Shown here: positions 8,193 through 17,470 of the stretch, one piece after another
Numbering within the stretch: position 1 is the stretch's first letter
Layout of the letters: each line of letters begins with the position of its first letter
DNA from: Afifellaceae bacterium
GTDB taxonomy: Bacteria; Pseudomonadota; Alphaproteobacteria; Rhizobiales; Afifellaceae
Assembly: GCA_028284625.1 (NCBI GenBank)
Contig: JANQRH010000022.1
Span: 104,886-168,885 of the forward strand
Length of the DNA stretch: 64,000 bases
Direction: 5' to 3'
The notes under the pieces: generated by a model
Database searches by the model: none
The model's input: the letters and a program-made list of their open reading frames with translations, nothing else
What the model was told of the DNA's origin: nothing
Made by a program: the position numbers and the translations under genes

Positions 8193-8822
8193 ATGTCCGA
8201 CTACATCCGCGATCCGATTGAGATCACGCGGCGCTCGTTTGAGATCATCGCTGAGGAGACCGACCTCTCCGCGCTGCCGCCCGACCTGGCGACCGTGGCG
8301 GCACGCATCGTGCATGCCTGTGGCATGCCGGACGTCGTCGCCGATCTCGCTTTTTCAGAAGGCGTGGCGGCGATCGGCCGTGAGGCGCTCGCCGCGGGCG
8401 CGCCGATCCTGTGCGACGTTCGCATGGTGGCGGCCGGCATCCTGGTAAACCGGCTGACGCCGGCGCATCCGATCCATGCGGCGATCGATCAGCTTGAGGC
8501 GGCGGAGTTGGCCGGCCGCTCCGGGCAAAGCCGAACGGCCGCCGGTATGGAACTGTTGGTGCGTCACCATGACGGCGCGATCGTGGTGATCGGCAATGCG
8601 CCGACCGCGCTCTTCCGCGTGCTTGAGCTGGTCGCCGCCGGCGCGACGCGGCCGGCGCTCGTGCTCGGCTTTCCGGTCGGGTTCGTGGGTGCTGCGGAAT
8701 CGAAAGCGGCCCTTGCGGAGAACACGCTCGGCATTCCGTATATGGCCTTGCGTGGCCGCCGCGGCGGCAGCGCCATTGCAGCGGCGGCGCTCAACGCGCT
8801 CATTCTCGGCGGCACGATATGA
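8193..8822 (+). CDS. cobH: Precorrin-8X methylmutase
   Basis: CobH/CbiC moves the C11 methyl group to C12 to give hydrogenobyrinic acid (or its cobalt form). The 209-residue length is normal. The N-terminal YIRDPIEITRRSFEII and the segment LVRHHDGAIVVIGNAPTALF, carrying the catalytic His, are hallmarks of the family. It starts two bases after the cbiX stop and overlaps cobL by four bases (ATGA), so it is part of the same operon. Confidence 0.97.
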   Translation: MSDYIRDPIEITRRSFEIIAEETDLSALPPDLATVAARIVHACGMPDVVADLAFSEGVAAIGREALAAGAPILCDVRMVAAGILVNRLTPAHPIHAAIDQLEAAELAGRSGQSRTAAGMELLVRHHDGAIVVIGNAPTALFRVLELVAAGATRPALVLGFPVGFVGAAESKAALAENTLGIPYMALRGRRGGSAIAAAALNALILGGTI

Positions 8823-10027
8823 GCCCGTGGCTTTCCATTGTAGGGGTTAGCGAAGACGGCATGGCCACGCTGCCGCCGGCGGCGCGCACGCTGGTCGATA
8901 GTGCGGAAATCGTCGTGGGCGGCGCGCGCCATCTGGCGATGCTGCCGGCGCCGGAGAACGGCAGCACGCAAGAGCGCGTGTCCTGGTCCTCTCCGCTAGC
9001 GGAGACGATCGATCGCGTTCTCTCCATGCGCGGCCGGCGAGTCACGGTGCTCGCCACCGGCGACCCGATGCAATTCGGCATCGGCGCGACTTTGTCGCGC
9101 GCGCTGCCCGCCGACGAAGTGACGGTGGTGCCGAGCCCGTCGGCATTTGCGCTCGCCGCGTCGCGGCTTTTCTGGCCGCTCGACCAGGTCACTATGCTCA
9201 GCGTGCACGGGCGGCCAGTAGAGCTGTTGACGCCCCACATCGTGCCCGATGCGCGGCTGATCGTGCTGACGGGCGGGGCTGAGGCGCCGCAGGGGATCGC
9301 GTCGGTCCTGACGGAAAGCGGCTTTGGCGACAGCCGCATGGTGGCGCTCGCCAATATGGGCGGCGCCGAGGAACAACGGATCGAGGCGCTGGCGCGCGAC
9401 TGGCACGCAGACGTGCCGGACTTCCATACACTGTGCATCCAATGCGTGGCCGGCGCCGACGCCGTCTGGCATGCGCGCACCGGGCTGCCGGATGACGCCT
9501 TCGCGCATGACGGCAAGCTCACCAAGCGCGAGGTGCGCGCGGCCGCGCTCGCCAAGCTGCAACCGCATCCGGGCGCTTGCCTGATCGACATCGGCACCGG
9601 CTGCGGCTCCATTGCTATCGAATGGATGCGTGCAGAACCGAACGCGCGCGCCATCGGCATTGAGCCGCTTGCAGAGCGCCGCGCCATGGCAGCGCAGAAC
9701 GCCATTGCGCTCGGCGTGCCGGATTTGGATCTCCGTGACGCTCGCGCGCCCGAGGCTTTTACTGAGCTCCCAGTGCCCGACGCGATCTTCATCGGCGGCG
9801 GCGTCAGCGCGGAGACGATCGACGCGGCGACGGACAAGCTCAAACCAGGCGGACGCCTGGTGGCGCACGCCGTGCTGATCGCAAGCGAGCAACAGCTCAT
9901 TGCGGCGCGCGATCGCCATGGCGGCGAGCTCGCGCGGCTTTCCGTCTCGCGCGCGGAGCCGGTCGGCGACTTCCTGGGGTGGCGTCCGTCGATGGCGGTG
10001 ACGCAGTGGACTTGGAGGAAGCGTTGA
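8819..10027 (+). CDS. cobL: Precorrin-6Y C5,15-methyltransferase (decarboxylating), CbiE-CbiT fusion
   Basis: CobL methylates C5 and C15 and removes the C12 acetate carboxylate. The 402-residue protein is the usual fusion: an N-terminal CbiE-like tetrapyrrole methylase domain (about 1-205, with ATGDPMQFGIGATL) and a C-terminal CbiT-like SAM domain whose motif I is LIDIGTGCGSIAIEW. The start overlaps the cobH stop (ATGA) and the end overlaps the cobI start (TTGA). The two activities are encoded by separate genes in classic anaerobic-pathway species. Confidence 0.96.
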   Translation: MSPWLSIVGVSEDGMATLPPAARTLVDSAEIVVGGARHLAMLPAPENGSTQERVSWSSPLAETIDRVLSMRGRRVTVLATGDPMQFGIGATLSRALPADEVTVVPSPSAFALAASRLFWPLDQVTMLSVHGRPVELLTPHIVPDARLIVLTGGAEAPQGIASVLTESGFGDSRMVALANMGGAEEQRIEALARDWHADVPDFHTLCIQCVAGADAVWHARTGLPDDAFAHDGKLTKREVRAAALAKLQPHPGACLIDIGTGCGSIAIEWMRAEPNARAIGIEPLAERRAMAAQNAIALGVPDLDLRDARAPEAFTELPVPDAIFIGGGVSAETIDAATDKLKPGGRLVAHAVLIASEQQLIAARDRHGGELARLSVSRAEPVGDFLGWRPSMAVTQWTWRKR

Positions 10028-10713
10028 GCGGTCGTCTCTACGGCGTCGGCGTTGGGCCGGGCGACCCGGAGCTGATGACGCTCAAGGCCGTCCGTATTCT
10101 GTCGGAGGTTCCGGTCGTCGCCTGTCTCGCGCCGGAGGACGGCGAGAGCACCGCACGCGCCATTGCGGCTCGGTTCATCCCCGCCGGTCGCGAGGAGATC
10201 GTCTTCCGCGTGCCGATGCGGCCGGGACCGGAACCGGCGTCGCTCTACGATGACGCGGCTGAGAAGATAGCTGCGCATCTCAGCGACGGTCGCGATGTCG
10301 CGGTGCTGTGCGGCGGCGACCCCTTCCTCTACGGCTCCTTCGCCTATCTCCACGACCGGCTGGCGCCGCGCTTTCCCTGCACGATCGTGCCGGGCGTGAC
10401 GTCGCTGACGGCCTGCGCGGCGGCGAGCGGTGGCGCCCTGGCGCGACGCGAAGCAGCGCTTGCCGTTGTGCCGGCAACCCTCTCCGACGCGGAGCTGAAG
10501 CGCCGATTGGCCGATGCCGACGCGGCGGCCATCCTCAAAGTGGGCCGACACCTCCCGCGACTGAAGGCCTTGCTTACGGAGCTGGGCCTGATGGAGGCGA
10601 GCACCTATGTCGCGCATGCGACGCGCGCCGACGAACATGTGGCGGCGCTCGCCGATCTGGGAGACGCAGCCGCGCCCTACTTCTCCATGATCCTTGTCTC
10701 CAAGGCGCGGTGA
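10024..10713 (+). CDS. cobI: Precorrin-2 C20-methyltransferase
   Basis: CobI/CbiL adds the C20 methyl group to precorrin-2 or cobalt-precorrin-2. The product begins SGRLYGVGVGPGDPELMTLK, the family N-terminus, and carries AVLCGGDPFLYGSF and IVPGVTSLTACAAAS, the SAM-binding segments of tetrapyrrole methylases. The start chosen is the TTG at 10024, which overlaps the cobL stop as TTGA; an in-frame ATG at 9979 would add 15 residues without family likeness. Length is then 229 residues. It sits between cobL and the cbiG-cobJ fusion. Confidence 0.93.
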   Translation: MSGRLYGVGVGPGDPELMTLKAVRILSEVPVVACLAPEDGESTARAIAARFIPAGREEIVFRVPMRPGPEPASLYDDAAEKIAAHLSDGRDVAVLCGGDPFLYGSFAYLHDRLAPRFPCTIVPGVTSLTACAAASGGALARREAALAVVPATLSDAELKRRLADADAAAILKVGRHLPRLKALLTELGLMEASTYVAHATRADEHVAALADLGDAAAPYFSMILVSKAR

Positions 10714-10715
10714 CG

Positions 10716-12527
10716 ATGGCGCCAATCTTCATCGCTCTCACGGCTAACGGCGCCGAGACCGCGCGGCGCGCTCAAGCCACAATCGGCGGCGCGGTGCATG
10801 CCAAAGCGGGCGTGACGGCGGGGACGGCAGATCACGTCTTCGACGACACGGCCAGCCACCTCCGTGCGCTTTTCAATGATGGCCAACCGATCGTCGGCAT
10901 CTGCGCCGCAGGCATCCTGATCCGCGTGCTGTCGCCGCTCATCGTAGACAAAGGCGACGAGCCGCCCGTCCTCGCGCTGTCGGAGGACGGTGCCAGCGTT
11001 GTGCCGCTTCTTGGCGGTCATCGCGGCGGCAACGATCTGGCGCGTGCGCTTGCCGCCGCACTCGGCGGCCACGCGGCGATCACGACGGCCGGGGACAATC
11101 GGTTCGGCGTGGCGCTCGATGCGCCGCCCGACGGCTGGTCGCTCGCTAATCCCGACGCCGCGAAGTCCGTGATGGCGGCGCTGCTGAATGGCGCCGCCGC
11201 GCGGCTGGAGGGCGACGCGTCGTGGCTTGCCGAGAGCCGAATCCCGTTCAGTGATGAGGGGACCGTGCGGCTTGTCGCGACGACGGGTGAGATGGACTCG
11301 ACGGATGGTGACCTCACGCTTGTCTATCATCCGCAGAAACTCGCTGTCGGCATGGGCTGTGAGCGTGGAGCGGATCCAGAGGAAGCGATCGCGCTTCTGG
11401 AGCGCACACTCAAAGAGGCCGGGCTGGCGCCGGCCGCCGTGGCGCTTGTGACCTCTCTCGACCTGAAGGCCGATGAGCCCGCCATCCACGCCGCGACGGA
11501 ATGGCTCGGTGTTCCGGCGCGGTTCTTCTTGGCCGATCGGCTGGAAGAGGAGACGCCGCGGCCCGCCGCGCCGGCGGAAGTCGTGTTTCGCGAAGTCGGA
11601 TGCCGCGGCGTGGCGGAGGGCGCAGCGCTGGCCGCGGCCGGGCATAGCAGCACCTTGATCGTTGCCAAGCAGAAGAGCGCGCGCGTCACCTGCGCGATCG
11701 CCCAAGCGCCGCAAATCATCGACGCGACACAGGTCGGCCGAGCGCGTGGACGCCTTGCGATCATCGGTGTCGGCCCCGGCGCAGAAAACTGGCTGACGCC
11801 GGAGGCGCGGCATCTGCTTGAAACAAGCGATGCGGCCATCGGCTATGCGCTTTATCTCGACCTTGTAGCCACGCACATCGCCCATGCGGAGCGCATCGAT
11901 TCAACGCTCGGTGCGGAGGAGGCGCGCGTGCGGCAGGCGCTTGCCCTGGCGGCGGAGGGCCGCTCGGTGGCGCTTGTCTCGTCGGGCGATGCCGGCATCT
12001 ATGCCATGGCGACGCTAGCGTTCGAATGTCTCGACGCGCGCGATATTCCCGACGCGGCGCGGCGCGTGGAAATCGTCGTTTCGCCCGGCATCTCCGCCAT
12101 GCAAGCGGCAGCCGCGCGCGCCGGCGCGCCGCTCGGCCACGATTTCTGCGCCATATCGCTGTCGGATCTGTTGACGCCCTGGGAGACGATCGAAGCGCGC
12201 ATTCGCGCCGCCGCGGGGGGCGACTTCGTCATCGCGTTCTACAATCCGGTCTCGGCGCGACGGCGGACGCAACTGGCGGAGGCCAAGACCATCCTTCTCG
12301 GTCATCGCCCACCCGACACACCGGTGATCCTTGCCCGTAATCTCGGGCGCGACGGTGAGGCGGTCGTAAGCGTCCCGCTTCACGCGCTCTCAGTCGACGA
12401 CGTGGACATGCTGACGCTCGTCATCGTCGGCGCGTCGACGACGCGGCAGGTGGCGGCCGCCGGCCGCACCTGGGCCTACACGCCACGCGGCTACGAGAAG
12501 AAACGCCATGCCGACGCGGCGGAGTAG
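10716..12527 (+). CDS. cobJ: CbiG/CobE-CobJ fusion: cobalamin biosynthesis protein and precorrin-3B C17-methyltransferase
   Basis: The 603-residue protein joins three parts. Residues 1 to about 140 match the CbiG N-terminal domain (IVGICAAGILIRVLSPLI, then LLGGHRGGNDLARALA). Residues about 205-335 match the CobE/CbiG C-terminal domain (LAVGMGCERGADPEEA). From about 345 to the end is CobJ/CbiH (LAIIGVGPGAENWLTPEA, VALVSSGDAGIYAMA, FYNPVSARRRTQL), which methylates C17 and contracts the ring. CbiG opens the delta-lactone in the cobalt-early route, so the fusion suggests linked ring contraction and lactone opening. The ATG at 10716 follows the cobI stop by two bases. Confidence 0.93.
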   Translation: MAPIFIALTANGAETARRAQATIGGAVHAKAGVTAGTADHVFDDTASHLRALFNDGQPIVGICAAGILIRVLSPLIVDKGDEPPVLALSEDGASVVPLLGGHRGGNDLARALAAALGGHAAITTAGDNRFGVALDAPPDGWSLANPDAAKSVMAALLNGAAARLEGDASWLAESRIPFSDEGTVRLVATTGEMDSTDGDLTLVYHPQKLAVGMGCERGADPEEAIALLERTLKEAGLAPAAVALVTSLDLKADEPAIHAATEWLGVPARFFLADRLEEETPRPAAPAEVVFREVGCRGVAEGAALAAAGHSSTLIVAKQKSARVTCAIAQAPQIIDATQVGRARGRLAIIGVGPGAENWLTPEARHLLETSDAAIGYALYLDLVATHIAHAERIDSTLGAEEARVRQALALAAEGRSVALVSSGDAGIYAMATLAFECLDARDIPDAARRVEIVVSPGISAMQAAAARAGAPLGHDFCAISLSDLLTPWETIEARIRAAAGGDFVIAFYNPVSARRRTQLAEAKTILLGHRPPDTPVILARNLGRDGEAVVSVPLHALSVDDVDMLTLVIVGASTTRQVAAAGRTWAYTPRGYEKKRHADAAE

Positions 12528-12542
12528 AGGCTCGCCCGAGCC

Positions 12543-13313
12543 ATGAGCGCCGTGGTGCATTTTATCGGCGCTGGGCCGGGGGCTGCCGACCTCATCACGG
12601 TACGCGGGCTGAGGCTCATCCAAAGCGCGCCCGTCTGTCTCTACGCGGGCTCGCTGGTACCGGCTGAGATCGTCGCGGCGGCACCTGAGGGCGCGCGCGT
12701 GCTCGACACCGCTCCGATGACGCTCGACGCCATCGTCGCGGAGATGGAAGCGGCGGTCGCCGCGGGCAAGGATGTGGCGCGCGTCCATTCCGGCGACCCG
12801 TCGCTTTATGGCGCGATCGCCGAACAGATGCGCCGGCTCGATGCGCTCGGCATCGCCTACGACGTGACGCCGGGCGTGCCGGCCTTTGCAGCGGCAGCGG
12901 CGGCGCTTCGCCGTGAGCTCACCATTCCCGAAGTGACGCAGACGGTGATCCTCACACGCACGGCGATGAAATCCTCCGCCATGCCGGAGGGCGAAGACTT
13001 GGCGACGCTCGCCCGCTCCAGCGCGACTTTGGCCATCCATCTCTCGGTGCGCAATCTTCTGGAGGTCGAGCGGCAGCTCACGCCGACCTATGGAGGCGAC
13101 TGCCCTGTGATCGTCGCTTATCGGGTCGGCTGGCCGGACGAGATGTTCATCGAAGGGACGCTCGCCGACATCCGCGACAAGGTGCGGGAGGCGAAGATCA
13201 CGCGTACGGCGCTGATCTTTGTCGGGCGCGCACTGGCGGAAACGGATTTTCGCGACTCCGCACTCTACGATTCAGCGCATGCGCATGTCTTGCGCCCGAA
13301 GCGGAAGGCTTAG
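12543..13313 (+). CDS. cobM: Precorrin-4 C11-methyltransferase
   Basis: CobM/CbiF methylates C11 of (cobalt-)precorrin-4. The 256-residue product starts VVHFIGAGPGAADLITVRG and contains VARVHSGDPSLYGAIAEQ and DVTPGVPAFAAAAAALRRE, typical of the family. It ends the first plus-strand run of cobalamin genes; its last four bases overlap the end of the convergent cobB. Confidence 0.97.
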   Translation: MSAVVHFIGAGPGAADLITVRGLRLIQSAPVCLYAGSLVPAEIVAAAPEGARVLDTAPMTLDAIVAEMEAAVAAGKDVARVHSGDPSLYGAIAEQMRRLDALGIAYDVTPGVPAFAAAAAALRRELTIPEVTQTVILTRTAMKSSAMPEGEDLATLARSSATLAIHLSVRNLLEVERQLTPTYGGDCPVIVAYRVGWPDEMFIEGTLADIRDKVREAKITRTALIFVGRALAETDFRDSALYDSAHAHVLRPKRKA

Positions 13314-14617
13314 ATCGCGTCGATCACGTGCGCGAACGAGCCCATCACGCGGCCGCGACGGATGCCGATCGGCCCGAGCTTCTCGCCGCTCACGGCTTCG
13401 GCTTCGAACAGCCGGTCGGCGTCGCCTTCGCTTACGATGCGGGCAAAGTGGAATTCGTGCGCGCTGAGCGGCATCGCCCAGGGGAGATCGCCGATCGGTC
13501 GCAGCACGCGATAGCCGAGATGCAGCATGCGGTGGCGAAAGCCCGTCGTAAGCGGCAACAGGCCGAGCATGGGGTGATCCGCGCCGTCGGCGTCGTTGAG
13601 ACTTTCGCCCAACACCATGTAGCCGCCGCACTCGCCGTAGATCAGCGCGCCGCGTTCGGCTGCGCCGTGCACGCCGTCCCGGAAACGGCGCGCGGCGGCG
13701 ATGGCGCCGGCATGCAGCTCCGGATAGCCGCCGGGCAGGAATATGGCGTCTGCGTCTTCGGGCGGCCCTTCATCAGCGAGCGGCGAGAAGAACGCGATCT
13801 CCGCCCCGGCGCCCCGCCAGCCCTCAAGCAGGTGGGGATAGGCGAAGGCGAAGGCGACGTCCCGCGCAACGGCGATCTTTTGGCCGAGCGGCGGAAGTGC
13901 TTTTGCGTCGTCTGCCTGACCCGAGATTGGTGCAGCTGCCTTCGTGATTGCATCAAGGTCGCAGCCTTCCGCCACCAGCGTGCGAGCGCGCGCGATCTTG
14001 GCGTTGAGATCGGCGTGCTCCTCCGCCTGCACCAATCCAAGATGACGCGAGGCGATCGCGATGTTGGGCTCTCGCCGCACCAGACCGAGAAGGGGTACGG
14101 AAGCGCGGGCAAACCCCTCGCGGATGAGCGCGGCATGGCGCTCCGACGCTACTTGATTGACGATGGCGCCGGTGACCTCAAAGCCGTCCGCCAGCCGCGC
14201 GAAGCCCTCCGCGATCGCCGCCGCGCTTTGCGCAAGCCCTGCGGCGTTGATGACGAGGAGCACCGGCAGCCCGGTCGCCGCGGCGAGCGCCGCCGTCGAT
14301 CCCGCCCCGCCCGTGCCCCCGTCATAAAGCCCCATCACGCCTTCAACGACGATGATGTCGGCGCCAGCAGCCTGGTGCGCCAGACGCGCGCTGAGGCCGT
14401 CATGGCGCATCGCCCAAGGATCGAGATTGATGGCCGGTGTGCCGCTCGCCGCCTCAAGAAAGCGCGGATCGATATAGTCGGGTCCGCATTTCGCAGCGGC
14501 GACGGTCAGGCCGCGGTCGCGAAGTGCTGTGATCAGGCCGAGCGAAACGAGCGTCTTGCCGGAATGGCTGGTCGCGCCGGCGACGATGAGGCCCCTGGGC
14601 CGCCCGGCTTGAATCAT
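13310..14617 (-). CDS. cobB: Cobyrinate a,c-diamide synthase
   Basis: CobB/CbiA amidates the a and c side chains of (hydrogeno)cobyrinate using glutamine and ATP. The 435-residue protein has a P-loop at about residues 14-22 (GATSHSGKT) in its dethiobiotin-synthetase-like half. The C-terminal class I glutaminase half carries the nucleophile Cys in YGECGGYMVLGESL and a late His in AHEFHFARI. It overlaps the cobA stop region by four bases on the same strand, so cobA-cobB form a two-gene operon convergent with cobH-cobM. Confidence 0.96.
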   Translation of the reverse strand: MIQAGRPRGLIVAGATSHSGKTLVSLGLITALRDRGLTVAAAKCGPDYIDPRFLEAASGTPAINLDPWAMRHDGLSARLAHQAAGADIIVVEGVMGLYDGGTGGAGSTAALAAATGLPVLLVINAAGLAQSAAAIAEGFARLADGFEVTGAIVNQVASERHAALIREGFARASVPLLGLVRREPNIAIASRHLGLVQAEEHADLNAKIARARTLVAEGCDLDAITKAAAPISGQADDAKALPPLGQKIAVARDVAFAFAYPHLLEGWRGAGAEIAFFSPLADEGPPEDADAIFLPGGYPELHAGAIAAARRFRDGVHGAAERGALIYGECGGYMVLGESLNDADGADHPMLGLLPLTTGFRHRMLHLGYRVLRPIGDLPWAMPLSAHEFHFARIVSEGDADRLFEAEAVSGEKLGPIGIRRGRVMGSFAHVIDAI

Positions 14618-15474
14618 GCGGTCTTGCCGCGCGCCTCACTCGCCCGCAGGCCGAGCGGATCGGCGATGAGCTCACGTCCGGTCAATGCGCCGACCCAATC
14701 GAGCGCAGCGCGGAGCCGTACCACTTCGCCGATGACGACGATGGCGGGCGGTTCCATGCCACTCAGAGCCAGATCAGTGGCGGCGGTGCCCAGCGTCGTC
14801 TCGAGGACCTGCTGCTCACCCGTCGTCGCGCTGACCACGATTGCAGTGGGCTCCGACGGTGCGCGGCCCGCGTCCATGAGCGCGGCGCTGATCGGCTTCA
14901 GATGCTTCAGCGCCATATACATGACGATGACCGGCGCGCCGCGCGCCACGCCGACCCAATCGATAGAGGACGGTGTGAGGCCGGTCTGGTCATGGCCGGT
15001 GAGGAATGTCACGGCGTGATTGACGTCGCGATGCGTCACGGGAATGCCGGCATAGGCCAGCCCGCCAATGCCAGCGGAAACGCCGGGCACGATGCGGAAG
15101 GGGATGCCGGCCTCCACCAGCGCCAGCGCTTCCTCGCCGCCGCGCCCGAAGACCAGCGGGTCGCCACCCTTCAGGCGGCAGACGCGTTTACCCGCGCGCG
15201 CCAGTGACACAAGCTTCAGCGAGATATCGCGCTGCTTGGGCGACGGCTTGCCGCCGCGCTTGCCGGCATATTCGATGGCAGCACCCGGCCGCGCATAATC
15301 GAGCACGCTTCTGTCGACCAGCGCGTCGTAGACCACCACATCGGCCTGGGCGAGCGCGTTCGCCGCGTGCAGCGTCAAAAGCCCCGGGTCGCCAGGGCCG
15401 GCGCCGACCAGCCACACCCAGCCCGGCTCGAATGCGGGCAGCCCATCAAGAAGCGCGTCGCGGCGTTGGATCAT
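14614..15474 (-). CDS. cobA: Uroporphyrinogen-III C-methyltransferase (SUMT)
   Basis: SUMT makes precorrin-2 from uroporphyrinogen III and so feeds the cobalamin path, and siroheme if needed. The 286-residue product has VWLVGAGPGDPGLLTL near residue 20, YDALVDRSVLDYA, RLKGGDPLVFGRGGEE and IVPGVSAGIGGLAYAGIPVT, all SUMT signatures. No fused CysG dehydrogenase/chelatase domain is present, so precorrin-2 oxidation must come from another gene if the cobalt-early route is used. It is divergent from cbiD with 45 bp between the starts. Confidence 0.96.
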   Translation of the reverse strand: MIQRRDALLDGLPAFEPGWVWLVGAGPGDPGLLTLHAANALAQADVVVYDALVDRSVLDYARPGAAIEYAGKRGGKPSPKQRDISLKLVSLARAGKRVCRLKGGDPLVFGRGGEEALALVEAGIPFRIVPGVSAGIGGLAYAGIPVTHRDVNHAVTFLTGHDQTGLTPSSIDWVGVARGAPVIVMYMALKHLKPISAALMDAGRAPSEPTAIVVSATTGEQQVLETTLGTAATDLALSGMEPPAIVVIGEVVRLRAALDWVGALTGRELIADPLGLRASEARGKTA

Positions 15475-15519
15475 GCCGTCCTTCTATCCGGGCAGCGGCC
15501 GCGCGGCTATAGGTTCCGC

Positions 15520-16638
15520 ATGTCGGACCAAGCCGCACGATCGTCCAGGGGCCGCCCGAACGATCGGCCGCTGCGCCGCGGCTGGACCACCGGCGCCTGC
15601 GCAACCGCTGCGGCTAAAGCAGCGTTCCAGGCTTGCCTCACCGGCGAATTCCCCGATCCGGTGACGATCCGCCTGCCGCGCGGCGAGACGCCGGCTTTCG
15701 CGCTCTGCCGCACTGCGCGTGAGGCGGATGGCGCCATGGCGAGCATTATTAAGGACGCCGGCGACGACCCCGACGTCACCCATCTGGCAGAGATCGCCGC
15801 CAATGTGCGGCCGATGCCGAAGGGGCACGGTGTCTCCTTCAAGGCGGGCGCCGGCGTGGGCACGATCACGCGTGCCGGCCTGCCGCTGCCGCCGGGCGAG
15901 CCGGCGATCAATCCCGTGCCGCGACGCATGATGAGCGAGGCGATCCAAGAGGTTGCCGCCGCGCAGGGCACGTCGCCTGATGCGGAGATTGAGATTTCCA
16001 TTCCCGGCGGCGAGGCGCTTGCCGAAAAGACCTGGAACCCGCGGCTCGGAATCATCGGCGGTTTGTCGATCCTCGGCACGACGGGCATTGTCGTGCCGTT
16101 CTCCTGCGCGGCGTGGATTCATTCCATCCATCGCGGCATTGACGTGGCGCGCGCTGCCGGACTGGAGCACGTCGCCGGCTCTACAGGCAACACATCGGAG
16201 GAGGCTGTGCGCCGGCGCTACGATTTGCCGGATATTGCGCTTCTCGACATGGGGGACTTTGCCGGCGGGCTCCTCAAATATCTGCGTAACCATCCCCTGC
16301 CCCGTCTGACCCTTGCCGGCGGCTTCGCCAAGATGACGAAGCTCGCGCAAGGCGCGCTCGATCTGCATTCGGCGCGCTCGCAGGTGGACCACGCGTTTCT
16401 TGCCGGACTTGCGGAGGCAATCGGCGCTGATGCGACGCTGGTCGCGGCGATCGGCGCGGCAAACAATGCGGCGGAGGTTCTGGCGCTCGCCGAGCGGGAT
16501 GGATTGCCGCTTGCTATGCACATTGCGGAGCGCGCGCGTGTCACGGCAAGGGAGGTGCTTGGATCGGCGCCCGTGACGGTCAATGTGCTGATCGTCGACC
16601 GCGAAGGGCGCGTGCAAGCAGAGACGCAATATGGCTAG
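15520..16638 (+). CDS. cbiD: Cobalt-precorrin-5B C1-methyltransferase
   Basis: CbiD methylates C1 in the cobalt-early route, the job done by CobF in the aerobic route. The 372-residue product has the family N-terminal motif LRRGWTTGACATAAAKAA, then FKAGAGVGTITRAGLPLPPG and the AGSTGNTSEEAVRR segment. The ATG at 15520 was chosen because the family homology begins shortly after it; the frame stays open for 51 codons upstream without likeness. It overlaps cobK by eight bases. Its presence is a strong marker for cobalt-early synthesis. Confidence 0.95.
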   Translation: MSDQAARSSRGRPNDRPLRRGWTTGACATAAAKAAFQACLTGEFPDPVTIRLPRGETPAFALCRTAREADGAMASIIKDAGDDPDVTHLAEIAANVRPMPKGHGVSFKAGAGVGTITRAGLPLPPGEPAINPVPRRMMSEAIQEVAAAQGTSPDAEIEISIPGGEALAEKTWNPRLGIIGGLSILGTTGIVVPFSCAAWIHSIHRGIDVARAAGLEHVAGSTGNTSEEAVRRRYDLPDIALLDMGDFAGGLLKYLRNHPLPRLTLAGGFAKMTKLAQGALDLHSARSQVDHAFLAGLAEAIGADATLVAAIGAANNAAEVLALAERDGLPLAMHIAERARVTAREVLGSAPVTVNVLIVDREGRVQAETQYG

Positions 16639-17377
16639 GCTGCTCATTCTTGGCGGGACGGCGGAAGCGGCGGAGCTGGCGGCACGGCTTGCGGGCGACG
16701 CGCGGCTGGAGACCGTGACCTCGCTCGCCGGGCTGACGCGGCTCCCCAATGTCGGCGCGGGCCGGGTGCGCCGCGGCGGATTTGGCGGGCCGGACGGCCT
16801 TGCCGCCTTCCTGAGCGACGAGGGCTACGATGCGCTCATCGACGCGACGCATCCCTTTGCCGCGCAGATCGCCGCGCATGCGGCCGAGGCCTCACAAAAA
16901 GCGAAAGTGCCGCGCGTAAAACTGCTGCGCCCGCCGTTTGAGCGCACGGCGGAGGACAATTTCGTGCCGGTCCAGGATGTCCAGGCTGCCGCCGATTCCT
17001 TGCCGGAAGGCGCGCGCGTGTTTCTCGCTGCCGGGCGACGCGAAGTGGCGCCCTTTGCCGCGCGCAGCGACCTCTGGTGCCTGATCCGCATGATCGAGCC
17101 GCCGACCGCCGGAGAGCGCCTACCCCAGGGCGAGGTTATTCTCGGCCGCCCGCCGACCGACCCGGCGGAGGAGGAGTTGCTTCTGAGAGAGCACCAAATC
17201 GGCTGGATCGTCTCAAAGGACTCCGGCGGGCGGGCCGCCGCCAAGATCATCGCGGCGCGGCGTCTTGGCCTGCCGGTGGTGCTTGTAGAGCGACCCAAGC
17301 CGCCTGCCGGACCGACCGTGGAGAATGTCGACGCGGTGGTGGACTGGATCGAGACGACTTTGTTTGGCGAACCGTAG
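16631..17377 (+). CDS. cobK: Precorrin-6A reductase
   Basis: CobK/CbiJ reduces (cobalt-)precorrin-6A to 6B with a pyridine nucleotide. The 248-residue protein begins LLILGGTAEAAELAARLA (nucleotide-binding loop) and contains ALIDATHPFAAQIAAHAAEA and VSKDSGGRAAAKIIAARRLG, the family signatures. It overlaps the end of cbiD, so the two are co-translated. It closes the cobalamin cluster; the mosaic repeat region follows. Confidence 0.95.
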   Translation: MARLLILGGTAEAAELAARLAGDARLETVTSLAGLTRLPNVGAGRVRRGGFGGPDGLAAFLSDEGYDALIDATHPFAAQIAAHAAEASQKAKVPRVKLLRPPFERTAEDNFVPVQDVQAAADSLPEGARVFLAAGRREVAPFAARSDLWCLIRMIEPPTAGERLPQGEVILGRPPTDPAEEELLLREHQIGWIVSKDSGGRAAAKIIAARRLGLPVVLVERPKPPAGPTVENVDAVVDWIETTLFGEP

Positions 17378-17470
17378 CCCGCATGAAGCAATGCGAGATG
17401 CAGGACCTCACGGTCCAGCGAAGCTCCCCCGGATTGCGCTTCGCTCATTCGGGCTGCAGGACCGCGGTCT

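Noticed and set aside
8800..10725. 641-residue minus-strand frame opposite cobL and cobI
   Set aside because: Both sense-strand genes are unmistakable; the antisense product is Ser/Arg/Ala-rich without motifs.
13328..15019. 563-residue plus-strand frame opposite cobB and cobA
   Set aside because: Antisense shadow of two secure genes.
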